NCBI GenBank assembly: GCA_916700875.1
Contig: CAKAKS010000074.1
Span: forward strand, 1,103,732-1,167,731
Length of the DNA: 64,000 nt
Direction: 5' to 3'
Origin: Sebastes aleutianus
Lineage: Eukaryota; Chordata; Actinopteri; Perciformes; Sebastidae
Shown: positions 1-12,599 of the stretch, one piece after another
How the letters are laid out: each line of letters starts with the position of its first letter
Numbering within the stretch: the stretch's first letter is position 1
Made by a program: the position numbers and the translations under genes
Notes under the pieces: generated by a model
What the model saw: the letters and a program-made list of their open reading frames with translations, nothing else
Told to the model about the DNA's origin: nothing
The model's database searches: none

Positions 1-560
1 GGATGGGAGCCCTTGACCCCGCGCCTCCATTTAAAAGCTATAAAGGAAGCTCTGCTCCCATCTAATGTTTTCCACCGAGGTGCCGGGCGGTTGGCGGGGG
101 GGCGGCGGACACCTGCACTATGTCATTGTGTTTAGATTGGGAGCCTCGGCTGATAGGGCCAGCTGGGCCTCTCTCTCTATCATTAGATCCAACAACGCTT
201 ACAATAACAGAGAGGAAGGCAACACAGAAACACATTACAATCCGCCTTATTTATGGCATTCGATGACAAGAGAGCGGCTCACAATCCAACTTGGACATTA
301 GCTGGCTAAATTGATGCAAAGCACTTACGGAGCTCATCCAGCGGTCTCTAGTGTCTAGTGCGAAGATGCTTGTCTGCTGTAAATATTAGGCTTGAGGAAC
401 ATTTTTAGCTTGTCAAAACAAAGCCCCGCGATGGCTTTTAACGTCCTTAATCTTTGGATGATTGTTCACAACAGATTCTTGACTCACTCCGCCTCGCATC
501 TGTTCAAACAGCTCCCTTCACAGTCTCTTAACAACTCTACGGCTGTAAGGGTTCAGCTCT
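1..560. promoter_or_regulatory. candidate conserved non-coding element
   Basis: Unique, moderately GC-rich sequence without a convincing open frame or repeat signature. It contains homeobox-like TAAT/ATTA cores (TCATTAGATC, GCTAAATTGATG) and looks like vertebrate enhancer-type DNA flanking developmental genes. This is inference only; it needs cross-species alignment. Confidence 0.3.
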
Positions 561-839
561 CCCCGGCTCACTTTATGGTGTGCTTTAATAGAAATAACTG
601 ACATGTTCTACACAGTTAGTGGATTACCCATACATGTATATATTACTTTTTTTTTTATGAAAGTCGTATGAATAAACTTTTTTCAATAATGCAGCTTTGC
701 ATTATTCATAAAAAGTGACAGGAACATTTTTCCTTCTTGCTTTTGACCCCATAATACACTAATGTCTGCAGCCTCAAAAATAGTCTGATGAGTGATCCTA
801 ATCATAGAGGTCTATATTCATGTTTCAGTTTATTAAAGA

Positions 840-1800
840 AGCAGTGTGTAACATTCAGGGGGATGGAATATAATATTAATTAGTATGTTTCCTTTAGTGT
901 TTAATCCCCTGATAATAAGAATCGCTGAGTGTGTTCCAATCCGCGTACTTCTGTACTTACACTTACTATTTTGAGTGCATAAGTGCGTTCACACTGGGAA
1001 GTACGGCAAAATGCAGTGCACTCAAAGTACCTGGATGTTGTACTCAACACGGTCAGATCGTTGCGTGTGGAACGCTGGACACTTTCCACACTCAACTGTC
1101 GCCATCTTGGCTACGTAGCGGAAGGGGCGGAGCCACGACCACTATTCAAACATACGTAGATAACAGAATAAAACAATACGTAAACATACCGGTGCATTTT
1201 CAGCCAACAGGAGGACACATCGTAGGCGACGACGTTGGAAACGTAATTTCCACTCTGCTTTCATTTTTTTACAGAAGATATTTTGGCGGGTAGCGAGCCG
1301 CGGTCAAATGTTGCGATCGTCATTTCCGGTCAGTGCGCCACAGAGTATTCGATTTGAGACGACCCTACCCCGCTGAAATTTACGCACTACTCAAGTGAGT
1401 ACAGAGTGCACACAGTGCACTACATTGATGTGTACTTCTGGAAGTACGTGGATTGGAACACACTCGTTGTGTTTTCGTTAACTTAGAATGAGCCGTTTAT
1501 ATCTACCTATAGGAACGGGTCCTCTCCACAGAGTCCTCCATGCTTCTACAGTAGCCCAGAATGGACAAACCAAACACATTGTTGGCAGTGGCGGGTGAAA
1601 TCATCAGGACATCCGCCTCCTTGGCAGGCAGGGAAAACGCTAGTGATGGAATAGAGAACCATAGTTGACCGCTTTCTTGGCATCTCATGCCTCCGTGACT
1701 ATCGATTCCTCTTATTGATGCTCTCCGACAGTTACGCAATGACGCATACGCACGCTGGATCATGTTTCAGTTTGTTTGACCGGAGACGCGGCAGGAAAAA
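840..1800. repeat. older dispersed repeat split by a younger insertion
   Basis: The sequences at 880-926 and 1466-1563 together match, in reverse orientation, one continuous stretch at 11675-11815 (GTTTAATCMCCTGATAATAA on one side, CTACAGTAGCCCAGAA on the other). The 539-bp element at 927-1465 sits between them. The remainder to 1800 holds nothing further that I recognise. Confidence 0.7.
927..1465. mobile_element. 539-bp MITE-like element with 25-bp terminal inverted repeats
   Basis: The left end GAGTGTGTTCCAATCCGCG and right end CGTGGATTGGAACACACTC are inverted copies that continue to 25 bp (CGTACTTC) with one mismatch. There is no coding capacity beyond a chance frame, so it is a non-autonomous DNA transposon. 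The superfamily is not assigned because the target-site duplication is unclear. Confidence 0.75.
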
Positions 1801-1930
1801 AAGCACTTAACAGCGTGGCGCTACTAAACCTGAGGGGACGCAACCTGTTTCTCCTGATAAACAACAAACCTGTGTTGAAATCAGCAGGAGGAGAGTTAGT
1901 AACTCTTCCAACTTCCCCAATCAGCATTTA

Positions 1931-2646
1931 TTAGGGCTGTCAAAGTTAACACGATAACGTGTTTACGCAAATTCGTTTTAACGCCACTAATTTCTTTAAC
2001 GCATTAATGCAACTTTTGATTTTTAGGTTGTAGCGGCTCAGTTTTAAAGCTAGAGTGAAGATACTGGTATCATATGAAACTAGAAAGAATCCATCGGTAC
2101 CAACCAGTCATACTAACTAACTAACGCTCCAAACTGACACTAAATGTTGGCGAGGAAAAACTGTCATGTCCATGTTCAAAGGGGTCCCTTGACCTCTGAC
2201 CTCCAGATCAGTGAATGTAAATGGGTTCTATGGGTACCCACGAGTCTCCCCTTTACAGACATGCCCACTTTATGATAATCACATGCAGTTTGGGGCAAGT
2301 CATAGTTAAGTCAGCACACTGACACACTGACAGCTGTTGTTGCCTGTTGGGCTGCAGTTTGACATGTTATGATCTGAGCATATTGTTTTATGCTAAATGC
2401 AGTACCGAAGAGGGTTTCTGGATCAATATCTGTCATTGATCAGTGTTGTTAATTGATTTACAATAATAAATATATACATACATTTACATAAAGCAGCATA
2501 TTTGCTCACTCCCATGTTGATAAGAGGGTTAAATACTTGACTAATCTCCCTTTAAGGTTCATTTTGAACAGATAAAAGATGTCTGTACATCTGTGGACAA
2601 TCATGCAATTAATCGCGATTAAATATTTTTATTGATCGACAACCTT
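1931..2646 (+). mobile_element. dispersed TIR element, AGGGCTGTCAA family, copy 1
   Basis: It begins TTAGGGCTGTCAAAGTTAAC and ends near TTGATCGACAACCTTAA, imperfect inverted ends. The body shares long identity with 9093-9540, 11815-12085 and 41562-42172, for example GGTCCCTTGACCTCTGACCT and CCATCGGTACCAACCA. No transposase frame. Confidence 0.75.
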
Positions 2647-2993
2647 AATTACAATTTTTCTGAAATGTAATGTTTAAATATGCAAATGAGGTATTATCTG
2701 ATGCTAACTTTTGGTGAATTTAGGAGAAATCTACAGACACAAATAGACAAAGTAGTAAAATAAACACCTGAATGTGTATTTTGGATGTTTCTGGTCAATC
2801 TCAAAATTGACCAGTGCATTAAAAGTGTCAGTTTTTGCCTGAAGTAAAGTAGTAAGTAAAGGGCTAATTATGACTTTTTATTCTTATTTTTCGTGACGGA
2901 TAAAATCTTTTGATTTCCTGTGAAACCTTTGAGACGTTTGAGTAAAGTTCCTCCATTCAGGCGAGGTGAGGAGCTCATCCAGAGGTTGAGCTG

Positions 2994-3055
<62 letters not shown>

Positions 3056-4400
3056 GTGCGTGTGTGCGTGTGTGGTGGGTCTTCTAAATCCAAATTGCAG
3101 TTAATTACTGGGTTGTTTTCTGTCACGGTTCCCCCCCTCCGGCCCCCTTTGCTGTTTCCATAAACATTAACACCTCCATAGCTCGGTTCATAATAGGACG
3201 TCTGTGCTCCACAATCCCGCTGCTCGTAACCGCAGAACTTTTACGGTGTTATGCTGTCGCTCGTCTGCAGTTATCATGAGCGACGTGAACTTTTATTCAA
3301 AGCCAGCACGCGCTTTTCATTTAAGAAGGAAAATTAGAGTCATGGTAGTCGGCTTAGCGAGGTACCGACGGAGAGAGAACTCGGGCCTTGGGCGAGGTGA
3401 GCAGAAAGGCACCCGGCATCTGGCAGCGTGACTTCTGACTGGCACATATTTAAACAGTGATGCAGTTTGACAAATTTCAAACAGAGCTTATGAAAAGTGA
3501 ACATAAACACACCGGTGAGTCCGGGGGCTCGGCGCGTCCACCTGTGTGTGTCACCCCGGAGTGTGAGTTAAAGGCCACCGCTAATGAGCGGAGCTGCGCC
3601 GCGCTGCGCCGCGCTCTCGGATTAAAGTCTTTGTAAAGTAAATCACTGTCAGATAAAGGCACGGTGTTTACAGCGTACCATTAATATTTTGATCGGTATG
3701 TTTAAGAGAGCCAGCTCCTTAATGCACACTGTCCTGGGCTTTAATGGGATGCACTGGCATATCTGCCTTCTGCCCCCCCACCGTGTTAACAGGTCATGAA
3801 TCTTTTGCCAATTGAAGCAGCACCGTATACTGTCGGACAGGTTTCCCCTCCGTTGAGTCCGTGTATGGCTCTGTGGTGAGATATTCTTGGCAGCTGCTGT
3901 GTTATTTGGTCAATCATGCACTGTGGAGATGGGGGGGGGGGGTAGAAGGAAAGGGATCAGCGACATTATTGATTGAACACCCATCTTTGATTTGACTGGA
4001 GCACAGTAACACTAGAATAATATGAGATGTGTCACGGTGATCTGGGTGGCCTCGGTGGCCTCGGTGGAACCAAACCATCTCTTTTTGAGGGAAAGTTTAG
4101 AACTTTCTAAATGTGGTTTTGGCAGCAGAACATTCAACTTTCATTAATTCATTTTCAGCAGTAAAAACATTATGATTCTGCAGTCACCCTGGTAGTACTA
4201 CCTTAAAGAGCAGTTAGCGTTATCCCGGGTGCTACACTAGAGTACTTCTAAACCTCAGACTCAGTCCAGTCTTCAAACGTAGAAATTCATGTCTTTGTGT
4301 GTCTATTACAAATATATTTATGAAGCCATTAAAGGCTAATAATTATCAATGTAAACTTTAGTACGGCAACAAAATGAACCCAAATTACCAAACCATCATA
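2646..4400. other. intergenic, with possible regulatory stretch
   Basis: No gene found. It contains a GT microsatellite at 2998-3075, a poly-G run near 3931-3942 and a unique stretch at about 3640-3850 with CCATTAATATTTTGATCGG and CTCCTTAATGCACAC that could be conserved non-coding DNA. Short frames at 3204-3431 and 3477-3662 have no recognisable family features. Confidence 0.5.
2998..3075. repeat. (GT)n microsatellite
   Basis: An uninterrupted TG dinucleotide run turning into a GTGTGC variant at its right end. The minus-strand frame of poly-Thr/His across it is an artefact. Confidence 0.97.
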
Positions 4401-4423
4401 CTACTAGGGCTATATCGCTTCTA

Positions 4424-4625
4424 GTACCAATACCAGTACCGTTGTAGTTAGGAATGCACGATACCACTTTATTTCAGACCGAATACAAGTACTTTCATTT
4501 GGGTACTCGCCGATACCGAGTACCGATACGAGTACCTCTCTGTGCCAAAAGACCCTCGTTAACAGCCAGCTGGAGGGTGTGAGCGACACACGGCAGGCTG
4601 GGGAGTCCAGCATACGAGGCCGGAC
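4424..4625 (-). pseudogene. hAT-type transposase fragment
   Basis: The minus strand reads YAGLPSLPCVAHTLQLAVNE then GLLA, the C-x-A-H-x-L-x-L motif of hAT/ZBED transposases, and runs into an element end (GTACTCGGTATCGG ... GGTATCGTGCATTCCTA). It is a near-copy of 50379-50546. Only a short piece of transposase remains, so it is a dead or non-autonomous element. Confidence 0.65.
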
Positions 4626-6600
4626 CTCGTCACACCGTGGCCAAAGGGCTCACTGCGCCTTCTCTCCCCGTCAGGGGCAGCCCCCTGCTCCCGGTGCGAC
4701 TGGCGGACTGACCTCATTACGCCCCAACCGCGTCGTGCCGCCAAGGCGGTGCTCGGCCCACGTAAAAGGCACCAGGGGTCTGCGGCGATGTCGGCAACCC
4801 ACCCAAACCTGATTTTTTTTTTTTTAAAACCAGTTTATTTGGAGGTAAAATTTAAAGGGGACATATCATTCCCATTCTCCGGTTCATACTTGTTTCCATG
4901 TTTAAGGGGGTCAACGCTCCAAGGTTCGGTTCAACTGGACTAAACAAGGCCGGTGTGAACGCAAGCAGTTTTGTGTTGTTGCCTAAACATAAGCGACGCC
5001 AAGCGGTCCTGACCAAGCGTCCATATGTGACGAGATGGCAATGAGAACAGGTTGGAAATGGACAACGAACAGCGACGTCCTGTGTTAAAGTCCAACTGTT
5101 GACCTCGACCTCCTCTCTATGTGGACTTTGTGGTTCTCTAATAACGTCACCTGACTTCCTCCTTTGCTCCGGTCATAATCATACGACCACTAGAGGGCGC
5201 TGAAACAACCGATGCTGTCGCTCTTCTCGGAGGACGTCCTCTCTAAATTAGATATACTGAAGAATAGAGGATGAAGAGGGAGAACAGATCCGAGGACGGG
5301 TAGGACGTTAGGTCCTCCGGTGTCTTCCAAGACATGTCCAAATGATTCCCATGCTCATCTTTTACATCCATGTTAAGGAATATTTTCCACACATCTTGCC
5401 ACTAGTCATGGCTCTACAACTGTGATTACAACTGTCACCTCTCGTTAGCGTCTCCAAGGCCATCATAGAATTACTTACAGTCCCCGAGCCAGCAGTTTCT
5501 GATTGTTTTCACTGTGAGGAAACTTCTCCAGCGATTCCAGAGCCATGTGAGGCACATCTGGGAGATTACTACGGCCGTGTCTTCCAGTCCACAAACACCG
5601 AAGGCCTTTCTGCTATTTTAATCCACGCTAAATATTCCAACAGCCTGCAATCAAACCAAACGAGAGAGGATTGGACGCACAACAGAAGGTCGGAAAATGA
5701 AAAGCAATTACCGGAGATTGTGGAGTGTAACGGTGTTGTGCGTTTTCTTGTTCAAACAAATATCCAGACAACATCCTGAAACTGCAGCGATGCACGTTTG
5801 TAGGACTTTAGAATCATGTAATGTTGAGAAACTAGTGGTTATGATATATTATATAACACTACAGCTGAAACAAAACACTGAAAAAACCTGATTGTGGCTT
5901 TTTTTAGAAATAGCCACGCCAATTTTCTTTTTCGTGTTTTGTCTTTGATATTCGTTTAATGGATTCAGAATTACTGATAATTACAATAATATGACGCAGC
6001 TGCAGTCAAGCTGTCATAATATCATACATGGTGAAAACATTCCTTGTTTGTAATTGGTCCAAGGGGAATCATCTGTCCATTCATACACATTATTCTTACT
6101 GTCAGAGACGAAGAAAACATAAAAGGGAAACTGGACATGCAGCTTACTACCACAGCAATATGCACTAATGTGCAGTTTACTACGCTGTCTGCAGCATATT
6201 AATATAGTTAAATGGTGTATGTTCGTGGCTGTATGTGTAGGCCTACGGCCACGGAGACTCCCTCAGGATCAATTCCTCTCTGTCGTCCCTCTCTGCCACC
6301 TTTCTGTCAGGTAAACACAAGCTCACATGTCTGTATTCCTGCAGCAGAGACGTCGTAACCATCAGTCCAAGGATTGGTACGTGATGATGTCACCGTCATA
6401 CGGACGTGCTTCTGTCAGACGGGTACACATACATGTTTGTGTACGGCCGTGGCGTCACTTATCCCGAGAAGTTTTATTTCAGACTGCAGCAGAAAGCAAT
6501 TGGAAGATGAAACCTTGGATTGTGGCGTCTAATTATTTAATTAAATATTCAAAAAATAATTAATTATCATAAGTTGCAGGCCTGTCCCAAACTTAAACTG
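4626..6600. other. intergenic, no gene recognised
   Basis: It holds a fragment of a TTTAAAGGGGACATATCA-type element at about 4853-4920, a CTCF-like site at 5187-5200 and otherwise unique AT-rich sequence. Short frames at 5697 and 6327 show no family features. Confidence 0.6.
5187..5200 (+). promoter_or_regulatory. CTCF-like motif
   Basis: CCACTAGAGGGCGC matches the CTCF core consensus CCASYAGRKGGCRS at every position. It lies about 18 kb beyond the 3' end of barx1, where a domain boundary would be plausible. Occupancy is unknown. Confidence 0.4.
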
Positions 6601-6601
6601 C

Positions 6602-7137
6602 TTTAAAGGGGACATATCAGTTCATTTCCAGGTTCATACTTGTGTTTTGTGTTTCTACTAGAACATGTTTACATGCTGTAATATTAAAAAAAACAACTTT
6701 ATTTTCCTTGTACTGTCTGCCTGAATATACCTGTATTCACCCTCCGTCTGAAACGCTCCGTTTTAGTCCATTTCATCGGAATTGCAACAGAATTGCAACA
6801 GAATTGCGTTGCTAGGCAACGGTGTCGGTCCATGTTTACTTCCTGTCAGCTGATGTTATTCACATACACTGCAACAGGAAATAAACTGGGACACATTTAG
6901 AATGTTTACGTTTAAAACCGTGTAATGATCTATATATTGTATATTTGTGACATCACAAATGGACAGAAATCCTGACGGCTTGTTTCAAACGCACAATTTC
7001 TGAAAACGGGTTGTGCGTATTTCTCCGTATATTGAGCGTTTTGATAGTTTTACAGTAGTTATAATATAAAATATATATATATAATTTATAATATAAAAGA
7101 CATGACAATCTAATTTTTTTAAATATGGGACCTTTAA
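6602..7137 (+). mobile_element. TIR element, TTTAAAGGTCCCATAT family, copy A
   Basis: About 535 bp starting TTTAAAGGGGACATATCA and ending AATATGGGACCTTTAAAG. Near-identical bodies occur at 30428-30957 and 48028-48536. TTAA lies at both ends, as in piggyBac target sites, but the internal termini are not canonical piggyBac. It contains GTTGCTAGGCAAC at 6808-6820, an RFX X-box match. No coding capacity. Confidence 0.8.
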
Positions 7138-7639
7138 AGGGGACATATCATGCTCATTTTTAGGTTCATACCAAGCGGCACCCTCCGGTGCTGAGAAATT
7201 AAGCCAAAAACTGCAGTTCCTCAAATGACCACTTGAGGCTCCAAAAGCGTGTCGATCCCCGCAGACCGCCATATTAAAAAGGCCGACTTAACAGCAGAAA
7301 TAAACATCTTTACAGCCTGGTACATAAAAAGGTTTTAATATCTATAGCAGATATCCCTCGTAAGGGATTATGTACAGCGAGCCGGTCATTGTTGTAAAAG
7401 AACAACCACAAGTTCTTTCCTGTGAAGACGGAAGTTTATTTTGAAAAGACTGTATGCATGTAACGAGCGGAAATTGACACGTGATGCTGGACATTTATAG
7501 GAAACACATGAAAAATGAGGAATAACTTATTCATAACATATCATACGAACCGTTGTATGAGGATACGTTGACTCCAGATACCCACATGCATGTGCACAAG
7601 CACTGAAGAAGTGACTTTTTCATGATATGTCCCCTTAAA
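7134..7639 (+). mobile_element. second TIR element, TTTAAAGGGGACATATCATG family
   Basis: The left end TTTAAAGGGGACATATCATG and the right end CATGATATGTCCCCTTAAA are inverted copies of about 19 bp. The element abuts copy A and shares its first bases. An internal phrase, TGTACAGCGAGCCGGTCATT, recurs at 11221-11240, showing it is a dispersed family. Confidence 0.75.
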
Positions 7640-9090
7640 TATTCATAATGTCAGAGCCTCGCGGACTCATGACTGATTCCTGAAGTAGAAAACAACCCTT
7701 CAGAGGATCAAGTGGTGCTTTAAAGCAGCTTCTTTACAGATCCACCTGTTTAATACATAATAACATAACTTCAGATAATAACTTCTGAACTAAACATGTT
7801 CTGTTTAGCTTCAGGAGTCACCTGATGCTCAACGATAAGAATCAGGAGTCAGTAGCTCTAAAGGCTCTGCTGTTTTCTCTCAGTGTTTCTTTGCTGTTCA
7901 AACTCAGTTTCCGCCTCTTAAGTTTCATCTGTTTTCATAATCTGTATCACTTAAGACGGAGTGCTCCGAGTGCCGAGCTGCTTTCTCCGCCGTTTAGCCT
8001 GCGTGGAAATGCTTAAGACTATCAGCTACATCTAAATACGAAGCAAAAATATGAACACAGAACACATCGGCAGTGAGTTCTGGAGGGCTTTAATGAGATA
8101 TGAAGCCGTTTCCACACAGTCGTGCCGTGATAAGAAGTCTGTAGTGAAGGATCTGTCCAAACAGGCTCTTGGGAAGCGACGTGAAGAGGGCATGACAAAC
8201 TGTCGTGACTGTATTTTGTTTAAAGTGTTGGGAAGAAGGCCTCAGTGGTTTAGGAAATATGTGTAAGAGGTTAAAGATTTGGTCGTGTTCTGAAGAGTAA
8301 ACCGAAGAGGAATCTTCCACGAAAAACAAATGGACGAGCGGGTAAATCCTTCAGCTATGCACCGTGGGTAACATAAGTCTTGAAGTTGTTACCAAAGATA
8401 GATGGCTGGCTTGTCATGTCTTACTTTTGAAAAGCCCTAGAAAGTGGGATTGACTTTCAAGTTGGATTTTGAAAGGGAAGGGGTTTTGTGCAGTAATTGC
8501 TATATAATGAGGGTTTCACTGACCTCCTGCCACATCTTGGCCATGTTTTTTTATTTACTCGTCTAACGAACGGCAACGTTAAACAGATGGAAAAAATATG
8601 TCTCTGCAGCTCCTGCAGGAATTTGATTTCTCCCAACAGCTGTCTCGCTTTATACAAGCATGAAGTCAGGGAATCGCCCATCTCAAATCAATCACGCCGA
8701 GCTGACGTTTCCTGCAAACTGCGGCGGTCTGGGGGGCGGGGGGAGCATCAGGACGGGCGGACGAGCTGACGGGCTGATGTGCTCTTGTTTATGTCTTCTA
8801 ATGCCGTCTCCCATTAGCTGCACGGCTGAGAGCTGTGATCTGAGCCACAGGAAATCACCTGACACCTGCAGGAGGAAACTTTACTTTAACACGACTCCAT
8901 TAGGTCTGAAAACGACTCTGAGTGCATCGAGATGATGATGACGACCCGCTTGCTGCTGTTACTATTCACATTTCTTTATATTGACTCAAACTCATTATAT
9001 TTTAATGTAAATAAATGACCTTTTTTGCTACTTGCTCTTATCCAACCGTCTGAGAGCTGTTACATCACTGCTCATAAACACACTGATAAA
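7640..9090. other. intergenic, possible regulatory stretch
   Basis: No exon recognised. The part at about 8640-8900 is GC-richer and unique (cytosine-rich, with CCCATTAGCTGCACGG) and could be conserved non-coding DNA. The short frames here overlap each other on both strands, and none has family features. Confidence 0.5.
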
Positions 9091-9092
9091 TA

Positions 9093-9985
9093 TTAGGGCT
9101 GTCAATCGATTAAAATATTTAATCACGATTAATCGCACACTTTTTATCTGTTCTAAATTAACCTTAAAGGGAGATTAGTCCAGTATTTAATCCTCTTATC
9201 AACATGGGAGTGGACAAATATGCTGCTTTATGCAAATGTATGTATATATTTATTATTGTAAAACAATTAACAACACAAATCAATGACAGATATTGATCCA
9301 GAAACCCTCACAGGTACTGCATTTAGCATAAAACAATATGCTCCAATCATAACATGGCAAACTGCAGCCCAACAGGCAACAACAGCTGTCAGTGTGTCAG
9401 TGACTATGACTTGCCCCAAACTGCATGTGATTATCATAAAGTGGGCATGTCTGTAAAGGGGAGACTCGTGGGTACCCATAGAACCCATTTACATTCACTG
9501 ATCTGGAGGTCAGAGGTCAAGGGACCCCTCGCCAAAACTTTTGCGTAACTGTGGAGCATTATTTAACCTCCTCCATGACCAGCTAGTCTGACATGGTTGG
9601 TACCGATGGATTCATCAGGTTTTGTAGTTTCATATGATACCAAGATCGGAATTTTCTTCTGCCTTATTTTCGGACATTTTAAACTTTTTTCAGATTTTTT
9701 TTCGGACATTTTCAGACATTTTAAAAAGTTTTTTTCAGATTTTTTAAAAAGTTTTTTTCAGACATTTTACAGACTTTTTCGGACATGTCTGATTTTTGGA
9801 AAAAAAAACTCACACATTCAGAGGTCAGAGGTCAAGGGACCCCTTTTACAAATGGCCATGCAAGTTTTTCCTCGCCAAAATTTAGCGTAAGTTTGGCGCG
9901 TTATTTAACCTCCTTCATGACCAGGTAGACTGACATGGTTGGTACCGATGGATTCATCAGGTTTTAAGGTTTCATATGATGTATG
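9093..9985 (-). mobile_element. AGGGCTGTCAA family, copy 2, with internal duplication
   Basis: Reverse-oriented relative to copy 1. The segment GACATGGTTGGTACCGATGG occurs twice (about 9591-9610 and 9932-9951), separated by a T-rich stretch of TTTTCAGA/CGGACATT units at 9650-9800, so a local duplication occurred within the element. The open frame 9597-9890 is an artefact of this. Confidence 0.7.
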
Positions 9986-11355
9986 ATGTGACTTTGCATA
10001 TCTGATAGGTCGTAGCTCTAATACCCAGTAGAGGTGTATTTTTTTGGACATAAATAAATGGTCTATATGGAAGCAGGACTATTCGTTCTGGTCGTTCTGA
10101 ATGATAAAACGTGCCTCTGAAGTCTGAGTACACACAGAAAACAGTATTTATTTAAACTGCAGCGCTGGGTGAGAGCCCACTCACTGGCACAAGTCGTCGT
10201 AGAGAGTGAAACAGTGAGGACTTTTATTCCTCGTCACTTCAAACCTGCAAAACGTTGCTCTGCGGTTTCACTCCACGTCCCCCTCAGAGCGCCGTGAGTT
10301 CAGCCTGGTAACGGACGGGAGTCACACCGAGCTATTTATAAAGTCTGTCAACGCGTCGTGTCTTAATGGGACTGCAGCTGATTGCCGGAATAATTGATTA
10401 TCACGCATAAATGGAGAATTACTTTGGAAATTAATCATCAAATTATTTTTATTTACAGTGTGACTGTTGAATCGGTCGTGTTACGAAGGGAAGTGTTGGT
10501 AAATCATACCTAACCGTGACTTATGAAGAATCAAATTGGTTGACAGCTTCATACGTTCAGATTTCTTTAGTCTTAGATATTAAAAGCTCAGTTTGCCCTT
10601 ATTACAAAAAATATACCTTCTCACTTACCTTTTAGCCATGCACATCGTTTTTATTTGTCTCTGAGTTTCCTCTCTACACCCCAAAGCAATTTTATACTGA
10701 ATATATATAGAGACCCTATTAACACCGTCCACAGTGAGGTCAGAGTAATGAGGACGCTGTTTCTAAAAAGAGGTGATGCTCTTATTTTGAAATGTAATTT
10801 TGCCCAGTTTTGAGTAACCAGAAAAACAAGCTGCTGGCCACCTGTTAACCCCCCATACCCATACTCATACTTTAACTCTAAACTTATAGAACATATAAGT
10901 CAAAGAAAGGGCTTAAAGTTAAATTCTGATACAGGAACACAGGGCATTAAGTTCAAGTAATAACGCAGGACACAAAATACAGTGACAGTCATTTATTTAG
11001 AGAGCAGCAGAACAAGCAAAAAACACAACACTGACCTCCCATCACCTTTAAAGATGTTGTGGTGAACATGTTGGAAAACAGTTGCTCATTTAAACAGAGC
11101 AACATTAGTATTTATTTAGAGTTGTGTTTGTGTCCACCTGATGAGTCCAATATTCACTCTCTTTTACCCGCCCATTGTGAATGTTATCAGCTGATTGAAT
11201 GGGCGTTATGTAAGAGATAATGTACAGCGAGCCGGTCATTGTTGGGAAATATAATATATAATATAATTATTTCGGGGGCGCTTATTACTCGGCCACTTAC
11301 TTAAGAAATCCATAATTTGACCCAAAAACAGTCCGCCAGAGTCCGACATCAGAAC
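9986..11355. other. intergenic, no gene recognised
   Basis: Unique sequence with a homeobox-motif-rich patch at about 10365-10460 (GATTATCACGCATAAATGG, GGAAATTAATCATCAAATTA) that might be an enhancer. 11200-11245 is a fragment of the element family at 7134-7639. Confidence 0.45.
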
Positions 11356-11357
11356 TG

Positions 11358-11452
11358 CACCCACGGTCTGCTATACATAGCAACGATCTGTTATACATAG
11401 CAACGGTCTGCTATACATAGCAACGGTCTGTTATACATAGCAACGGTCTGCT
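11358..11452. repeat. 22-bp tandem repeat, about 5 copies
   Basis: The unit GCAACGGTCTGCTATACATA is repeated with a C/T alternation (CTGCTAT or CTGTTAT) in successive copies. Confidence 0.9.
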
Positions 11453-11814
11453 ATAAAGAAATAACAGACCGAAGAAAGTCTTGAGTGACCAATCAGAATT
11501 GAGTATTCAAGTTATCACTACCATTGTAATGCTTCTTTTGTTGTAAGAGTAGCGGAGGTCATACAGGTCATGTGTGTACGTGGGAAGTGAGTGGTGAAGC
11601 AAGAGAGAGAGAGAGCGGCGGTGACGGGAGAGAGTTATTGACTCTGGCCCAAGTAGGAAAAGTTAACAGAGTTTGGTTTGTCCGTTCTGGGCTACTGTAG
11701 AAACATGGCAGACTCCCTAACCTTCTCCTTCTGTAGATATAAACAGCTCATTCTGAGGTAACGGAAACACGACGACTCTTATTATCAGGTGATTAAACAC
11801 TAAAGAAAACATAC

Positions 11815-12108
11815 ATAACGTTAACGCGATAATACGTTAACGCAAATTTGTTTTAACGACACTAATATCTTTAACGCATTAATGCAATCGATCTGAGAAG
11901 TGATAGAGTGAAGATCCTGGTATTGTATGAAACTATAAAACCTGATGAACCCATCGGTACCAACCATGTCAGACTAGCTGGTCATGAAGGAGGCTAAATA
12001 ACGCTCCTAACTTAAGCTAAATTTTGGCGAGGAAATACTGGCATGGCCATTTTCAAATGGGGTCCCTTGACCTCTGACCTCCAGATATATATATATATAT
12101 ATATATAC
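11815..12108 (+). mobile_element. AGGGCTGTCAA family, copy 3 (truncated), ending in (AT)n
   Basis: It matches copy 1 from GTTAACGCGATAATACG through GGTCCCTTGACCTCTGACCT, then breaks into an AT microsatellite at 12086-12108. Confidence 0.7.
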
Positions 12109-12420
12109 TGCTTAGTTAGGTTTAGGAAAAGATGGTGGTTTGGGTTAAAGTAACTACGGAAGTGGTGTAACTTTACTACGGAAGTTACCTGATAAATAAA
12201 TCAACGCTGACTTCTGGTTTCACACGGGACACGAACGAAAGTGTTTTTTCACCCACCACTCTTCCACCCCCCGACTTCCGTTAGTCGCCTTTTATAATTC
12301 CTGGTTCACAATTACCATACATATTCATTTTGTGGGATATACAGTATATACGAATTACAGTGCATTACTTTTCGTAGGTATATCTACGAACGGTATATAA
12401 GAACAGCCTGTCTGGTGACC
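12109..12420. repeat. dispersed repeat fragment
   Basis: GGTTTAGGAAAAGATGGTGG and ACTACGGAAGTTACCTGA are typical of a fish repeat that also contributes CCTAAACCTAACT at about 22510-22530, in opposite orientation. Assignment to a family is not possible here. Confidence 0.4.
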
Positions 12421-12599
12421 TCAGGATAAAATTACATTATACAATTAATTCATATTTAGGACATCATGTCACACCTGTAGGATCTGTTTGTGTTTTTCTG
12501 TGAATGGACTCATGTTGGCTGTTCTTCTCCTCCTCCTGCTTGTATTTCCATCAGAAGCATATTCAACGATATTAACATACAATATCAACATCGGTCAGT

